Assembly (NCBI GenBank): GCA_900539945.1
Contig: UQDV01000025.1
Span: 1-39,443, forward strand
DNA: 39,443 bases
Direction of reading: 5' to 3'
DNA from: an uncultured Faecalibacterium sp.
GTDB taxonomy: Bacteria > Bacillota > Clostridia > Oscillospirales > Ruminococcaceae
Of the stretch, positions 38,865 through 39,443 are shown one piece after another; the stretch's first letter is position 1; every line of letters begins with the position of its first letter. The notes under the pieces were generated by a model, which did no database searches, had not been told where the DNA came from, and was given only the letters and a program-made list of their open reading frames with translations. The position numbers were made by a program, and so were the translations under genes.

Positions 38865-39443
38865 ATGAACGCTCTGGATATTATGAAACGCCCTGCCGCC
38901 TACGTCAGCGGCTATGAAAACACCCCCACGGAGGAACAGAACCGTGCAAAGCAACTGTGCTGGGAGTACAACCGCACCGCTCCTAACGAACAGGAAAAGC
39001 GGCGCAGTATCCTGCAGACCCTGCTGGGCACCTGCTCTCCCATGACCGGCATTGAGCCAGATTTCCACTGTGACTATGGCTTCAATATCCATACCCACGG
39101 CTTGGTGGTCATCAATTATAACTGCGTCATTCTGGATACCTCTCCGGTAAACATCGGAGCAGGTGCCTTTATTGCCCCCGGCGTATGCCTTGCCTGCTCC
39201 GGTCATGCCATCGACCCGGAGCAGCGCAGCCACGGCATTGGCACCTCGGCACCCATTACGCTGGAGGAAAACGTCTGGATCGGCGCAAATTCCACCGTCT
39301 GCGGCGGCGTTACCATCGGGGCAGGCTCGGTTATCGGGGCGGGAAGCGTCGTCACGCATGACATTCCCGCCGGCGTCATCGCTGCGGGGGTGCCCTGCAA
39401 GGTGATCCGCCCCATTACCGAAAAAGATAAGTTCAAGCCGGAG
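38865..39443 (+). CDS. sugar O-acetyltransferase (maltose/galactoside acetyltransferase family), partial at the window end
   Basis: 193 codons without a stop, so the end lies beyond the window; family members have about 185-215 residues. An N-terminal helical Mac domain (about 1-55) is followed by a left-handed beta-helix of hexapeptide repeats (about 60-185), with NIGAGAFIAPGV and ENVWIGANSTVCGGVTIGAG (shortened here) typical. The catalytic His lies in CSGHAIDPEQR (about 112). It transfers acetyl from acetyl-CoA to a sugar hydroxyl. AAAGGA lies about 9 nt before ATG 38865. Confidence 0.93.
   Translation, partial: MNALDIMKRPAAYVSGYENTPTEEQNRAKQLCWEYNRTAPNEQEKRRSILQTLLGTCSPMTGIEPDFHCDYGFNIHTHGLVVINYNCVILDTSPVNIGAGAFIAPGVCLACSGHAIDPEQRSHGIGTSAPITLEENVWIGANSTVCGGVTIGAGSVIGAGSVVTHDIPAGVIAAGVPCKVIRPITEKDKFKPE

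Noticed and set aside
1..39443. tRNA or rRNA genes in the intergenic gaps.
   Set aside because: No cloverleaf with a conserved T-loop GGTTCGA-type sequence and CCA-like end, and no rRNA stretch, could be recognised in any gap.

Overview
The window looks like a chromosomal segment of a Faecalibacterium-type member of the Oscillospiraceae/Ruminococcaceae (Clostridia). It is fairly GC-rich with strongly GC3-biased codons, purine-rich Shine-Dalgarno sites and consensus sigma-A promoters. It carries a T-box before alaS, a CIRCE-like operator before an Hsp20 gene, a SigK-like sigma factor and a NifU-like/GGGtGRT gene pair. The genus assignment is inference from gene content and style; no rRNA gene is present to test it.

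Positions 1-9000: hisS (minus) diverges from an MFS transporter gene broken by a one-base change in a T6 run. Next is a highly codon-biased pair, a NifU-like Fe-S scaffold and a GGGtGRT protein. An FMN/FAD flavoprotein lipoprotein with an overlapping NusG-domain-II membrane protein follows, then a secreted protein of unknown function and a convergent RluA-type pseudouridine synthase. Positions 9000-17700: a lipoprotein, then the T-box-controlled block alaS, HIT protein, phosphoribosyltransferase, comEC, holA and an RNase M5-like Toprim gene. A terminator-like hairpin lies inside the first codons of comEC, and holA has its own promoter.

Positions 17700-20050: a SigK-like gene on the minus strand, then a visibly AT-richer island. 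The island holds a small membrane protein, about 320 bp of non-coding DNA that may be remnant mobile DNA, and an XRE regulator with membrane segments. Positions 20050-33600 are an accessory gene bank. In order it holds an isochorismatase-family hydrolase, a macrodomain protein, an unknown membrane-anchored protein, sfsA, and an apparently autoregulated MerR/TipAS regulator. Then come desulfoferrodoxin, a structured RNA candidate with its own promoter and terminator, an XRE regulator, DUF523, a HAD phosphatase, a pentapeptide-repeat protein and an archaeal/eukaryotic-type Pth2. DUF5131 (minus), a macrodomain-HTH fusion, a VWA protein, an ADP-ribosylglycohydrolase, purine nucleoside phosphorylase, a ribokinase-like kinase and an orphan C-terminal half of a cysteine-synthase-like protein complete it. 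The two macrodomains, the ADP-ribosylglycohydrolase, PNP and the sugar kinase suggest ADP-ribose removal and ribose/purine salvage. This is the best candidate here for an uncharacterised system.

Positions 33600-39443: Hsp20 with a CIRCE-like promoter and structured leader; a truncated PPC/DUF296 gene before a YitT-family protein with a G6T10 tract; a zinc alcohol dehydrogenase; adenine deaminase; DUF2200; and a sugar O-acetyltransferase running off the end. Two diverged copies of a 90-bp intergenic element, each with a terminator, bracket the YitT/dehydrogenase pair. Many promoters across the window share a TGGTAnnnT extended -10.
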